Assembly: GCF_021531665.1 (NCBI RefSeq) | Contig: NZ_JADYUH010000004.1 | Span: 1 to 64,000 of the forward strand | Direction of reading: 5' to 3' | Length of the DNA: 64,000 nucleotides | Origin: Prevotellamassilia timonensis | Lineage (GTDB): Bacteria; Bacteroidota; Bacteroidia; Bacteroidales; Bacteroidaceae | Shown here: positions 27,248 through 36,791 of the stretch, one piece after another | How positions within the stretch are numbered: position 1 is the stretch's first letter | Layout: every line of letters starts with the position of its first letter | Translations under genes and position numbers: made by a program | The notes under the pieces: model-generated | Told to the model about the DNA's origin: nothing | Seen by the model: the letters and a program-made list of their open reading frames with translations, nothing else | Database searches by the model: none

Positions 27248-30200
27248 ATGCAAAGCAAACTGATTCGATTACTCCTACTGGCTCTGCTTCTTCCGCTTCA
27301 AGGAGCGGCGCAGACTTTCGTTAACCTCACACCGCGTCCCAAAACCATGACGGTCGCTCCGGGAAGCGTGGCTCTTCCCACTGACTTCAAAATCAGTTCC
27401 GTCGAACTCGACGACGAAATGAAGGCAGAAATCAACCGCTTCGCAGCAGACTTCAACGCCGCCACCGGCTACACCGTTTCAGCCGTTGAAAACGATGCCG
27501 AAGCGCTGATGAAGGTGACACTCGCCACACGAAACGACCTCCGCGAAGATGGCTACACCATCTCCTCCACCGACGGCGTTTCCATCCAAATCACGGCGAA
27601 AACGGCACTCGGACTCTACTATGCCTTCCAAAGCGTCAAGAAAATTCTGCCGGCGAACGTCATGGCGGGAGTCAGAGACGAAGCCATCACCACCTACTCC
27701 TTCCCGAAACTCTTCATCCTCGACGAGCCGCGCTATGACTATCGAGGTTTCATGCTCGACGTCTCACGTCACTTCTTCACAGTCGAAGAGGTGAAAAGAA
27801 TGATTGACGTGATGGCGTACTACAAGATGAACCGCTTCCACTGGCACCTCAGCGACGACCAAGGCTGGCGCGTGGAAATCAAAAAGTATCCGCGACTCAC
27901 CACCGTCGGAAGCATCGCCCCGAACTCACGCTTCACCGACATGTACACTTGTTCGCAATATTGGATTAACAAGCCCTACGGTCCCTACTTCTACACCCAG
28001 GAAGAAATCAAAGACGTCGTGGCTTACGCCAAGAAGCAACACATCGAAATCGTTCCCGAAATCGACATGCCGGGACACTTCGTCGCCGCCATGGCTGCCT
28101 ATCCGGAATATAGCTGCAGCCCGAACGCCACTCACACGATTTGGTCAGACGGAGGCATCTCCTCAGACGTCATGAACGTGGCTAATCCCGAAGCCGTTCA
28201 ATTTGCAAAAGACATTCTCGCTGAACTCATCGAAATCTTCCCCTACGAAGTCATTCACATCGGTGGCGACGAATGCCCGACCACGGCTTGGGAAGGCAAC
28301 GCACTCTGCCAGGCAAAGTATGCTGAACTCGGCTTGACAAACTACCGTCAACTCCAAAGTCACTTCATCAAAGAAATGGCGGACTTCGTGCAATCCAAAG
28401 GACGCAAACTCGCCGTCTGGAACGAAGCCATCACAGCCGGAAATGCGGACACGGAAACCGTGAAATCCACCGACGCACTCGTCTATTGCTGGACAGGACC
28501 CGAAGCTGCCGCCGCAAAAGCGCAACAACTCGGACTGAAAAACATCTACACGCCCTGGGGACCCTACTACATCAACCGCAAACAGGGCAACTCGGCACAA
28601 GACCCGCCCGGAGCCGGCGACGGAACTGACAACGTGAAGAAAACCTACAACCAAACCGTTCCCGCAGCCACAGACTACGGCGTGCAAGCCACTTTCTGGT
28701 GTGAACACGTCAGCGACCGAGACTACATGGAATGGCTCGCACTGCCCCGACTCCTCGCAGTCGCCGAAGCAGGCTGGACACCGGCGGAACGCAAAAACTG
28801 GGCGGACTTCCAACTCCGCATGACCGCTGACACCGTGCTGCTGAACTACAACGACTACAAGTATTGTAAGTATTTCATGACCGAAGAAGAAACCATGGTC
28901 ATGCCGCACGTCAATACGGCTGAGGACAAATACTACTATCGCATCGTCTCCGGTTGCACCGACGGGCGAAGTGGACGCTGCTGGGAACTCCTCTCCGCCA
29001 CTTCTCCGCTCCTGGCCACTTACTCCGCCAACGGAGCGCTGGAAGGCAGAGTCTGGACCAACGCACAGGCTGCCGAAACCGATGAGAACTACGACTACCA
29101 GTGGTGGAGTCTGGAGGAAGACCCCGCCAACCCCGGAAAATATGCGCTCGTCTGCAAAGCCGTTCCCGAAGGCTCGGTGAACCCCTCTCCCACCGCAAAC
29201 GGCACCGGAGGACGATGGTCCTACGACAACACGGGAAAACACTATAACTTCATCCTCGGAAGCAATGGCTACGGCCCCGTAAACGAAAACTATTACTACT
29301 CCATCACTTCCGATGCACTCACCAACCTCTATGCGAACTCCTCACAGAACGGACAGGGCTATGCCGTGAACGTTTACGGAAATCCGGCTGACGGACGAGG
29401 CGGACTCTGGGAGTTCTCGCCGAAAGAGAACTACGACCCCGTTGCGCCACCCGTTGAATTCGTGAAAATGGAAGTCGGAAAGACCTACCTCATCACCAAC
29501 AACGTGGAAGGATATGAAGCCACCGCACTCGCCGATGACGGCACGCAACGCTATCTCCAACACTCCACCGACCCGTTCGCCAACAACGCGTGGACGGTGA
29601 CCGAAGTCGCAGACAACGAAGACGGAACGCAAAACGTCAAACTCAAAAACGTTGCCACCAACCGCTTCATCGGAACCGCACTGACCTACACTTCAAGAAT
29701 CGGACGACGCGTCCAGATGAACGCAAGCACCGCCGCAGCTCTCACACTGACCTATAATCCCGCAGAAGAATGCTACCGATTCAAACAAAGCGGCACCTAC
29801 AGCCTCAGCCCCACGACTGACGGGACCATCGTCGCCGGCTCTAACGTCACTGCTGACGACTATGACGCACCGCGTCTCCAAGGCGCTGAATGGAACTTCA
29901 GGGAAGCGCGCGTCGTCACTCTCGTCTGCATGGACAACGAAAACCACGAACTCGGAACCTTTACTCGCACCGTACCTGCCGACGTGACAGAAATCACAGA
30001 AGAACTCTGCCCGACCTTCAAAAACATGTCTTTCTTCTCAAGCGAAGAAATGGGCGAAGAGAATCAATATCTCATCGTTTACACTCGTTCTTCCTACAAC
30101 GTCATGCTGCGCTGCGTGGATGAAAAAGGAGCCATCCTGGCAGAAATCGACAACGCCGTGCCCGTTGGAGAAAGATTCACCATGTACACACCCGAAATCC

Positions 30201-31081
30201 CGCACTACACCAAAGAAAGTGCAGAAATGGCAGACGGTGTCAGCTACACTCCTTCTTCTGACTTTGAGTTTTATGTGTACTACGCGACCAACGCCTACAC
30301 GGGCATCAAAAAGTTGGGAAGACTTGTGACGAAGTTGAACGACGAAAGAAGCTACGCTCTCTACGACGCCAGCACCGCCGACAACGGCTCGCGAGCCGGT
30401 TTCCGCCGCATCGTGCCCGGAACCTACAACATCAACCGACTCACTTCCGCTGAGAACGCTGATCCCGGCGCCGTCTGGATGCTCGAAAAGTCCGGAGATA
30501 AATACAAGGTGAAGAATGAATACTACGGACTCTACGTACCCGCTCTTGCTCGTTCTGCGGCAACCACCGCTTCCGCCACGGGAGACGCCTTCAACTTCTC
30601 ACTCAACAGCGACGGTGAAAGTTTCAAAGTGACAGGCACCAACGGAATGTTCTGGGACGGCGTCGCCAACGGAGACCTCGTGGGCTGGAACTCCGGCAAC
30701 GGTCACCCCATCAAAGTCTATGAAATCTGGGCATCACCCTTCTTCAAACTCCAGATTCGCTGCATAGACCAAGACGGAAACGTGCTCCGCACCTCCGAAA
30801 AACTCTTCCCCGCCGGAGAAGCCTACCCCCTCATCACACCGGTCATTGAGGGCTACGACATTCAGAACATCAGCGGAGCTGAGAACTTGGACGGATTCAT
30901 CAACGATAACTACGAAGTGGTCATCACCTACATCAACGAATCAAGCGGCATCGGAGAAGTCACCACGAATCCCGATGAAAGCAAGAAGAGTGGCATCTAT
31001 GACCTGATGGGACGCCGACTCTCTCGCATCACTACGCCCGGTCTCTACATCGTGAACGGCAAAAAAGTCTTGAAGAAATAA
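27248..31081 (+). CDS. Large secreted beta-N-acetylhexosaminidase, GH20
   Basis: Exported 1277-residue enzyme releasing terminal GlcNAc/GalNAc from glycans. The signal peptide ends about residue 22 (GAAQT). A GH20b-like N-domain (about 25-150) precedes the GH20 barrel (about 155-500), which has YDYRGFMLDVSRHFF, FHWHLSDDQGWRVEIKKYP, EIDMPGH and the catalytic Asp-Glu pair in HIGGDECP (about 337-344). Residues 540-720 and 735-890 look like beta-rich carbohydrate-binding modules, with MucBP-like segments later (VTLVCMDNENHELGTF; LQIRCIDQDGNVLRTS). The tail is IYDLMGRRLS...GLYIVNGKKVLKK, the secreted-protein tail type. A hairpin separates it from the GH31 gene. Confidence 0.9.
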   Translation: MQSKLIRLLLLALLLPLQGAAQTFVNLTPRPKTMTVAPGSVALPTDFKISSVELDDEMKAEINRFAADFNAATGYTVSAVENDAEALMKVTLATRNDLREDGYTISSTDGVSIQITAKTALGLYYAFQSVKKILPANVMAGVRDEAITTYSFPKLFILDEPRYDYRGFMLDVSRHFFTVEEVKRMIDVMAYYKMNRFHWHLSDDQGWRVEIKKYPRLTTVGSIAPNSRFTDMYTCSQYWINKPYGPYFYTQEEIKDVVAYAKKQHIEIVPEIDMPGHFVAAMAAYPEYSCSPNATHTIWSDGGISSDVMNVANPEAVQFAKDILAELIEIFPYEVIHIGGDECPTTAWEGNALCQAKYAELGLTNYRQLQSHFIKEMADFVQSKGRKLAVWNEAITAGNADTETVKSTDALVYCWTGPEAAAAKAQQLGLKNIYTPWGPYYINRKQGNSAQDPPGAGDGTDNVKKTYNQTVPAATDYGVQATFWCEHVSDRDYMEWLALPRLLAVAEAGWTPAERKNWADFQLRMTADTVLLNYNDYKYCKYFMTEEETMVMPHVNTAEDKYYYRIVSGCTDGRSGRCWELLSATSPLLATYSANGALEGRVWTNAQAAETDENYDYQWWSLEEDPANPGKYALVCKAVPEGSVNPSPTANGTGGRWSYDNTGKHYNFILGSNGYGPVNENYYYSITSDALTNLYANSSQNGQGYAVNVYGNPADGRGGLWEFSPKENYDPVAPPVEFVKMEVGKTYLITNNVEGYEATALADDGTQRYLQHSTDPFANNAWTVTEVADNEDGTQNVKLKNVATNRFIGTALTYTSRIGRRVQMNASTAAALTLTYNPAEECYRFKQSGTYSLSPTTDGTIVAGSNVTADDYDAPRLQGAEWNFREARVVTLVCMDNENHELGTFTRTVPADVTEITEELCPTFKNMSFFSSEEMGEENQYLIVYTRSSYNVMLRCVDEKGAILAEIDNAVPVGERFTMYTPEIPHYTKESAEMADGVSYTPSSDFEFYVYYATNAYTGIKKLGRLVTKLNDERSYALYDASTADNGSRAGFRRIVPGTYNINRLTSAENADPGAVWMLEKSGDKYKVKNEYYGLYVPALARSAATTASATGDAFNFSLNSDGESFKVTGTNGMFWDGVANGDLVGWNSGNGHPIKVYEIWASPFFKLQIRCIDQDGNVLRTSEKLFPAGEAYPLITPVIEGYDIQNISGAENLDGFINDNYEVVITYINESSGIGEVTTNPDESKKSGIYDLMGRRLSRITTPGLYIVNGKKVLKK

Positions 31082-31088
31082 ATCCCAG

Positions 31089-31132
31089 TGTGGAAAGGTT
31101 CGCCTCCAAACGAATCTTTCCACACATTATTT
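31089..31132 (+). terminator. Hairpin terminator/attenuator between GH20 and GH31 genes
   Basis: A 14-bp stem (31089-31102 with 31111-31124, one G-U pair) with an 8-base loop, then ATTATTTTT. It sits only 16 bases before the GH31 ATG, so it could partly insulate or attenuate GH31 expression. Confidence 0.75.
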
Positions 31133-31147
31133 TTATTAAAAGTAATC

Positions 31148-34100
31148 ATGAAGAAACATCTTTTCCATGAGAAAAGCAGACTCTCACAACTGGCTTGCGC
31201 GCTCCCGCTGATGGCTGCCGCAGCCGGTTTTTTGATGGCTCCGCTTCCCTCCCACGCTCAAGCGACCCAAGCGGTCACCACAAGCAGCACACCCCAAGCC
31301 GCTTCCATCGCCCGGGCAAAACTCATCAATCCGACGACCGTCCAGGTGGACTACTCCGACGGGCACATCCTCTACATCGATTTCTACGGAGACAACATCT
31401 TCCGCCTCTTCCGCGACGACAACGGAGGCATCATCCGTGACCCCGAAGCCACACCGCCAGCCAAAATCCTCGTCAGCTCGGCGCGCCGAGCCACGCTCGG
31501 AGTGAAAGTGAGGGAGGACAACAGCAACGTGGTCATCGAAACGCCGAAAGTGGAAATCGTCTTCCAAAAGGAAAGCGGTCTCTTCAATGTGAACGACAAA
31601 AAGAACGGCACGCAGCCGCTCCGGAGTCTCTCCCAAGTGCGCTTCGACAGTGAGGGCACCACACTCACCTTCAAAGCAGAAGACAACGAATACTTCTTTG
31701 GCGGCGGCGTTCAGAACGGACGCTTCAGCCACAAAGGAAAGAAAATCGCCATCGTCAACACCAACAACTGGGTGGATGGAGGCGTTTCCTCGCCCACTCC
31801 ATTCTATTGGAGCACAAAGGGATATGGCGTGATGTGGAACACGTTCAAGCCGGGAAACTATGACTTCGGAGAAGAAGAAAAGGGAAAGGTTACGCTCAAC
31901 CATTCCGAAAACTATCTCGACGCCTTCATCATGATAAACAAGGAGCCGGTTGAACTCCTCAATGATTTCTATCAGCTCACCGGACATCCCGTCCTGCTGC
32001 CTAAGTTCGGATTCTACGAAGGTCACCTCAACGCCTACAACCGAGACTACTGGACCGAAAACGAAAATGGCTACATGCTCTACGAAGACGGGAAACGCTA
32101 CAACGAAAGCCAAACTGACAACGGGGGCTTCAGGGAAACCCTCAACGGCGAGAAAGACTATCAGTTCTCCGCCCGCGCCGCCATCGACCGCTACATCCGC
32201 AACGACATGCCGCTCGGCTGGTTCCTGCCAAACGATGGCTACGGCGCAGGCTACGGTCAAACCGGAACCTTGGACGGCAACATCCAAAACTTGAAGGAGT
32301 TCGGCGACTATGCTCGCTCCAAAGGCATTGAAATCGGTCTGTGGACACAAAGCGACCTCTACCCGAAAGAGGGCATCGAAGCACTCTTGCAGCGCGACAT
32401 CATCAAAGAGGTGAAAGACGCCGGAGTACGCGTTCTGAAAACGGACGTCGCCTGGGTCGGCGCCGGCTACTCCTTCGGACTGAACGGGGTGAGTGACGTC
32501 GGAGAAGTCATGCCCTACTATGGCAACAACGCCCGCCCCTTCATCATCTCTTTGGACGGCTGGGCAGGCACGCAACGCTACGCCGGCATCTGGAGCGGCG
32601 ACCAAACAGGCGGCGACTGGGAGTACATTCGCTACCACATCCCGACCTTCATCGGCAGCGGACTCTCCGGGCAGCCCAACATCACGAACGACGTCGATGG
32701 CATCTTCGGCGGAAAGAACCTGCCCGTCAATGTGCGCGAGTACCAATGGAAAACTTTCACCCCCATGGAACTGAACATGGACGGCTGGGGAAGCAGCCCG
32801 AAATATCCGGAAGCACTCGGCGAGCCGGCGACGAGCATCAACCGCTGGTACTTGAAGATGAAGAGCGAACTCATGCCCTACACCTACAGCATCGCCCGCG
32901 AAGCAGTTGATGGAAAGCCGATGATTCGCGCCCTGTTCTTGGACTATCCCTCCGACTACACGCTCGGCACTGCCACGCAATATGAATTCCTCTTCGGACC
33001 CAGCATCCTCGTGGCTCCCATCTATCAAAACACGAAAATGGATGAGGAAGGAAACGACATCCGAAATGAAATCTATCTCCCCGAAGGCAAGTGGGTGGAC
33101 TACTTCAACGGCGATGTCTTCGAAGGCGGAAAACTCATCAACAACTTTGACGCGCCGCTCTGGAAACTTCCCGTCTTCGTCAAGAGCGACGCCATCATTC
33201 CGATGACAAACCCGAACAACAATCCCTCGCAAATCCGAAAGGACTATCGCGCCTACGAAATCTATGCCGACAAGGGCGGGGCTGCCTTCACGGACTACGA
33301 TGACGACGGCGCCACTCAGGAATATCTCAACGGTCGTTGCACCCGCACGTTCTTGAACACTTCCCTCAAAGGCGACCGCCTCTCCGTCACCATCCAACCT
33401 GCCGTGGGCAACTTTGAAGGATTTGAACCGGAAAAACAAACGGAACTGCGCTTCAACGTGACTGCCGAACCCAAGAAGGTGGTCGCCAAAGTGGGCAAAA
33501 AGAGCGTAGCCCTCCGCGCCGCTTCTTCCTTGAAGGATTTCGAACAAGGAGAAAACGTCTATTTCTACCATGCCCGCCCGAATCTGAACCGCTTCAGCAC
33601 ACCCGGCACTCCTTTCGCAGAAAAAGAAATCATCAAGAACCCGAAGTTACTCGTCAAAATCGGCAAAACGGACATCACCGAACAAGCCATGGAAATCACC
33701 GTGCAAGGGTTTGCCTTTGCGCCTGCCGACCGACTGCTCCAACACAGCGGAACACTCTCCGCCCCCAAAGCCGCCATCCACGAAGAAGACTGCGCACCCT
33801 TCGCCATCACACCGTCTTGGAATGCGGTGGAGAATGCGGACTACTACGAAGTGGAGTTCCAAGGCATGAACTACTCCACCATCCGCGACTGCTCCTTCAC
33901 CTTCGGAGGTTTGAAGGCAGAAACGTCCTACGACTTCAAGGTGCGTGCCGTCAACAAGGACGGTGTCTCGGCTTGGACTTCACTCCACGCAACGACCAAG
34001 AGCAATCCGCTTGAATTTGCACTGCGCGGCATAAAAGCACAAGCCACTTGCGAAGACCAGCCCGGTCAAGGTATTGACAAACTCTTTGACTTTGACGAAA

Positions 34101-35029
34101 AGTCCACGTGGCACACGAAATATGGCAAGGGCGAAGCCATTCCCGGCGAAGTCATCGTGGATCTGCGAAGCGTGAACCAGCTTGACCGTCTGGACTATCT
34201 CCCCCGCGAAGACGGCAGCAATGGAACAATCATGGAAGGAACCATCTGCCACAGCACAGACCGTCAGAACTGGAGCGAGCCTCAGCCCTTCTCTTGGAAA
34301 GCCGACGGTCAGGTGAAAACCTTCGCCTTCGAAGGTGCGCCCTCCGCACGCTATCTCAAACTGCAGCTGACCAAAGCCGTCGGAAACTTTGCTTCCGGTC
34401 GCGAACTCTATGTCTTCAAGAAAGCCAAGACGGAATCTTTCGTTCAAGGCGACATCAACAAGGATGGCCGCATCGATGAAAACGACTTGACTTCCTACAT
34501 GAACTACACCGGACTGCGACGCGGCGACGGTGACTTTGACTACGTCAGTGTGGGCGACGTCAACGGCAACGGTTTGCTCGATGCCTACGACATCTCCTGC
34601 GCAGCGACCGAACTCGACGGCGGCGTGAGCAAGTCAAACGACAAAGTCAGCGGCAGCCTCGTCCTCACTGCCGACAAGAAACAGTATGCTGCCGGCGAGG
34701 AAGTGCGCATCACCGTCAGCGGCAAGTCACTTCACTATGTCAACGCGCTCAGCTTTGCGTTGCCCTACGATGTGGCAGACTTGGAATATGTGGGCACGGA
34801 ACTGCTGAACATGAAGGAAATGGTGAACCTAACCAACGACCGACTCCACACGAGCGGAGTAAAGGCTCTCTATCCGACCTTCGTCAATCGTGGCAACAAC
34901 TTCCTGCTCGAGGAGGGCGACTCAGACCTCTTCGTCATCAAGTTCCGCACGAAGCGTGCCTGGAAGTTCAACCTCAAAGCCCTTGACGGCATCCTCGTGG
35001 ACCGCAACTTGGGCAGCGTGACCTTCTGA
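31148..35029 (+). CDS. Secreted GH31 alpha-glycosidase with F5/8C, dockerin-like and cohesin-like modules
   Basis: Exported 1293-residue alpha-glucosidase/alpha-xylosidase-type enzyme. An upstream ATG lies inside the hairpin, so 31148 (MKKHLF) is taken; a signal peptide ends near residue 38 (SHAQA). The GH31 barrel includes KTDVAWVGAG with the probable nucleophile Asp433 and GIWSGDQTGGDW with the probable acid/base Asp485. A DUF5110-like domain follows (about 700-790), then a fibronectin III-like segment (about 895-955), F5/8C-like region (965-1095), a dockerin-like pair GDINKDGRIDENDL and GDVNGNGLLDAYDI, and a final cohesin-like beta domain (about 1170-1293). Substrate specificity is open. 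Confidence 0.88.
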   Translation: MKKHLFHEKSRLSQLACALPLMAAAAGFLMAPLPSHAQATQAVTTSSTPQAASIARAKLINPTTVQVDYSDGHILYIDFYGDNIFRLFRDDNGGIIRDPEATPPAKILVSSARRATLGVKVREDNSNVVIETPKVEIVFQKESGLFNVNDKKNGTQPLRSLSQVRFDSEGTTLTFKAEDNEYFFGGGVQNGRFSHKGKKIAIVNTNNWVDGGVSSPTPFYWSTKGYGVMWNTFKPGNYDFGEEEKGKVTLNHSENYLDAFIMINKEPVELLNDFYQLTGHPVLLPKFGFYEGHLNAYNRDYWTENENGYMLYEDGKRYNESQTDNGGFRETLNGEKDYQFSARAAIDRYIRNDMPLGWFLPNDGYGAGYGQTGTLDGNIQNLKEFGDYARSKGIEIGLWTQSDLYPKEGIEALLQRDIIKEVKDAGVRVLKTDVAWVGAGYSFGLNGVSDVGEVMPYYGNNARPFIISLDGWAGTQRYAGIWSGDQTGGDWEYIRYHIPTFIGSGLSGQPNITNDVDGIFGGKNLPVNVREYQWKTFTPMELNMDGWGSSPKYPEALGEPATSINRWYLKMKSELMPYTYSIAREAVDGKPMIRALFLDYPSDYTLGTATQYEFLFGPSILVAPIYQNTKMDEEGNDIRNEIYLPEGKWVDYFNGDVFEGGKLINNFDAPLWKLPVFVKSDAIIPMTNPNNNPSQIRKDYRAYEIYADKGGAAFTDYDDDGATQEYLNGRCTRTFLNTSLKGDRLSVTIQPAVGNFEGFEPEKQTELRFNVTAEPKKVVAKVGKKSVALRAASSLKDFEQGENVYFYHARPNLNRFSTPGTPFAEKEIIKNPKLLVKIGKTDITEQAMEITVQGFAFAPADRLLQHSGTLSAPKAAIHEEDCAPFAITPSWNAVENADYYEVEFQGMNYSTIRDCSFTFGGLKAETSYDFKVRAVNKDGVSAWTSLHATTKSNPLEFALRGIKAQATCEDQPGQGIDKLFDFDEKSTWHTKYGKGEAIPGEVIVDLRSVNQLDRLDYLPREDGSNGTIMEGTICHSTDRQNWSEPQPFSWKADGQVKTFAFEGAPSARYLKLQLTKAVGNFASGRELYVFKKAKTESFVQGDINKDGRIDENDLTSYMNYTGLRRGDGDFDYVSVGDVNGNGLLDAYDISCAATELDGGVSKSNDKVSGSLVLTADKKQYAAGEEVRITVSGKSLHYVNALSFALPYDVADLEYVGTELLNMKEMVNLTNDRLHTSGVKALYPTFVNRGNNFLLEEGDSDLFVIKFRTKRAWKFNLKALDGILVDRNLGSVTF

Positions 35030-35065
35030 TTTGAAACGGACCTTCGGGTCTGCCGATAAAAAAAT

Positions 35066-35128
35066 CCCGCATCACCGCAGGAAACGGATTCTTCCGAACT
35101 TCCGAACGGTGATGCGGGTTTCATTTTT
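35066..35128 (+). terminator. Intrinsic terminator after the GH31 gene
   Basis: Perfect 12-bp stem CCCGCATCACCG (35066-35077) with CGGTGATGCGGG (35107-35118), then TTTCATTTTT. Confidence 0.9.
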
Positions 35129-35148
35129 GAAATATAGGCTGTACGGTA

Positions 35149-35310
35149 AGTAATATGAAAATAATAAGTTGCGTCAGATTTGAATGACATTTTCGAGGTC
35201 AGATTTTCACCCGAAGAAGGAGCATAGCCGTAGCTATGTGACTGATGAGGGAGGAAATATGGAACGAAAAGATTTTCAAAGATGATGCAGGTTATTTTTT
35301 GAGGATTACT
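35149..35310 (-). mobile_element. Family-C 162-nt element, copy 2
   Basis: Exactly 162 nt in the opposite orientation to copy 1, nearly identical except for the ATGTCATTCAAAT variant block that it shares with copy 4. Ends AGTAAT/ATTACT. Confidence 0.85.
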
Positions 35311-35319
35311 AAGCACACG

Positions 35320-35404
35320 TAAGGGGTGTTCTAAGAATTAGGCTGAAAAAATAAGCACTTTCTTTTGAACGCTCCTTTTTCCTTTATTTATAGAACACTC
35401 TCTG
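35320..35404. mobile_element. Family-A short derivative (85 bp)
   Basis: Left end TAAGGGGTGTTCTAAGAATTA and right end TTATTTATAGAACACTCTCTGA flank AAGCACTTTCTTTTGAACGC only. It begins 9 bases after the family-C element ends. Confidence 0.8.
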
Positions 35405-35580
35405 AAACAGCTCAACCAGATTTTTAGACAGCATCATACTTTTGCGCACCGTGCCAACGATTTTTCCTTAGGCTTTGTCAGGCTTTCCCGCCGATTCGTC
35501 ACTTTTTCTTAGGGTTCCGTCACGCTTTCCTTAGGCAGCGTCACTCTGTCTTAGGAGTTGTTACTTGCCGCTCGGCGAGC

Positions 35581-35655
35581 GGTAAACTTACCACTGGGCG
35601 AGCGGTAAACTTACCACTCGTCGAACGGTAAACTTACCACTCGTCGAGCGGTAAG
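35581..35655. repeat. 23-nt tandem array 1
   Basis: Three 23-nt units starting at 35581, 35604 and 35627, each beginning with the palindromic GGTAAACTTACC, then a partial unit at 35650. The array is framed by GTTACTTGCCGC on the left and GGTAAGTAACGAATCGGC on the right, so the frame itself can pair as a hairpin. Confidence 0.85.
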
Positions 35656-35835
35656 TAACGAATCGGCACGCAGGAGTAACGAATCGGCGAAAAAAAGTGA
35701 CGAATCGGCGCGCGGGTGTGACTTGAATCCACAAAACTTTTTGCGGACAGCCACGTTTTTTCCTTAGGCTCAGTCACTCCTGCATGCGCACTCCGTCATT
35801 TTTTTCTAAGGCTTCGTCACTTACCGCGGCACGGC

Positions 35836-35910
35836 GGTAAACATGCCGTCCTTCGGGCGGTAAACATGCCGTCCCTCGGGCGGTAAACATGCCGTCCTTC
35901 GGGCGGTAAG
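35836..35910. repeat. 23-nt tandem array 2
   Basis: Three 23-nt units starting at 35836, 35859 and 35882, each beginning GGTAAACATGCCGTCC, and a partial unit at 35905. The frame is CGTCACTTACCGC on the left and GGTAAGTGACGAATCGGC on the right, the same frame as array 1 but with a different unit sequence. Confidence 0.85.
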
Positions 35911-36051
35911 TGACGAATCGGCTTGCAGTTTTTCTTTTCCCCTTTATTTACGTATCGTGCAGCGTGAAAACGAAAACCCTACACAGCAAAAAATGCGATT
36001 CCGCGGCTGTGTAGGGTTGGCTTGACTTTTCAAACTTTTGCGTCCGAGCAC

Positions 36052-36094
36052 ATCAAAAAAAACTGCGCTGAGACGTGAATCTCAACGCAGTCAA
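36052..36094 (-). terminator. Intrinsic terminator of tRNA-Gln
   Basis: On the minus strand ACTGCGTTGAGA pairs with TCTCAGCGCAGT and is followed by TTTTTTTT. It lies just downstream of the tRNA. Confidence 0.85.
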
Positions 36095-36109
36095 ACTTTG
36101 TGTTCTTGT

Positions 36110-36179
36110 TGGGGTACCCGGACTCGAACCAGGAAAGGCAGGACCAGAATCTGCAGTGTTACCATTACACCATACCCCA
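36110..36179 (-). tRNA. tRNA-Gln (anticodon CTG)
   Basis: A 70-nt cloverleaf can be drawn on the minus strand: acceptor TGGGGTA/TACCCCA, D stem GTGT/ACAC, anticodon loop TTCTGGT with anticodon CTG, T stem CCTGG/CCGGG with loop TTCGAGT. CCA is not encoded. The innermost anticodon-stem pair (31-39) would be an A-C mismatch. A consensus promoter lies upstream and a terminator downstream, so it is a single-gene unit. Confidence 0.93.
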
Positions 36180-36219
36180 AAGTCGGGAGGCTGGAGCACT
36201 TAGCTCCAAAACACGGGTG

Positions 36220-36250
36220 CAAAAGTAGGGCTTTGCGAACAACTGACAAA
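36220..36250 (-). promoter_or_regulatory. Promoter of tRNA-Gln
   Basis: Read on the minus strand: TTTG (36247-36250), a 19-base spacer and TACTTTTG (36220-36227), a full Bacteroidota consensus about 40 bases before the tRNA 5' end. Confidence 0.75.
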
Positions 36251-36333
36251 ATGTTTCGTCTCTTTTTTTATTGTCAAAGCGTATGTTATATTTATTTCAG
36301 TATAGAAAAAACGAGCCACTGAAGAAAAGGTTT

Positions 36334-36341
36334 TAACTTTG
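36334..36341 (+). promoter_or_regulatory. Putative -7 box of rsfS-ftsH-cdsA
   Basis: TAACTTTG fits TAnnTTTG, 68 bases before the rsfS ATG. The -33 element is not clear. Confidence 0.5.
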
Positions 36342-36408
36342 CACAATCTTAGGTGACCCACACGTTTCCCCAAAATTTCAGAACAATCTTTTACACAATC
36401 TTTTTTTT

Positions 36409-36768
36409 ATGGAACAAACAAAATCATTGATAGAAGCAATCATCCAAGGAATACAGGAAAAGAAAGGAAAAGAAATCACCACAGTGGACCTGCACCACAT
36501 CGTCACGGCACCGTGCGCTTGTTTCGTCATTTGCACCTGCGGCTCTCCCCAGCAAGTTTCTGCCGTCTGTGACTCCGTCGAGGAGTTCACCCGGAAACTG
36601 GTGCAGCAGAAACCATCTGCCATCGCCGGCCGTCAGAACGGTCTCTGGGTCGCCATGGACTATGGCACCGTCATGGTGCACATCTTCCTCGAAGAGGCGC
36701 GCGGCTACTACGAACTCGAGAAACTGTGGGACGATGCGGAGCTTACGCAATATCCTGACATTGACTGA
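36409..36768 (+). CDS. rsfS: Ribosome silencing factor RsfS
   Basis: Small protein (119 residues) of the RsfS/Iojap family that binds ribosomal protein L14 and blocks subunit joining when nutrients are low. The core fits: ITTVDLHHI (about 22-30), CACFVICTCGSPQQVSAV and the C-terminal MDYGTVMVHIFLEEARGYYELEKLW, the family's most conserved stretch. ftsH starts 23 bases downstream, giving the common Bacteroidota order rsfS-ftsH-cdsA. Confidence 0.93.
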   Translation: MEQTKSLIEAIIQGIQEKKGKEITTVDLHHIVTAPCACFVICTCGSPQQVSAVCDSVEEFTRKLVQQKPSAIAGRQNGLWVAMDYGTVMVHIFLEEARGYYELEKLWDDAELTQYPDID

Positions 36769-36791
36769 CCTACCCTAACAGAACCATAGAC

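Larger units (their letters stand above)
35405..36050. repeat. Intergenic repeat field (CTTAGG / GTCACT / CGAATCGGC modules)
   Basis: Noncoding stretch built from recurring pieces: TTCCTTAGGC followed by CGTCACT, the reverse-complement-like GTGACGAATCGGC or GTAACGAATCGGC, two 23-nt tandem arrays, and AACCCTACACA/TGTGTAGGGTT motifs at 35975-36017. Similar pieces occur at 1-180 and at 52.5-53.9 kb. No gene is seen. Confidence 0.7.

Noticed and set aside
31184-33571. 795-codon minus-strand open frame opposite the GH31 gene
   Set aside because: It is a shadow frame caused by GC-rich codon use; its translation is low-complexity Val/Asp/Glu-rich without motifs, and the plus strand encodes a clear GH31 enzyme.
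35581-35910. 23-nt arrays considered as a CRISPR or replication-origin iterons
   Set aside because: There are no spacers, and no replication initiator gene lies nearby; only three units each.
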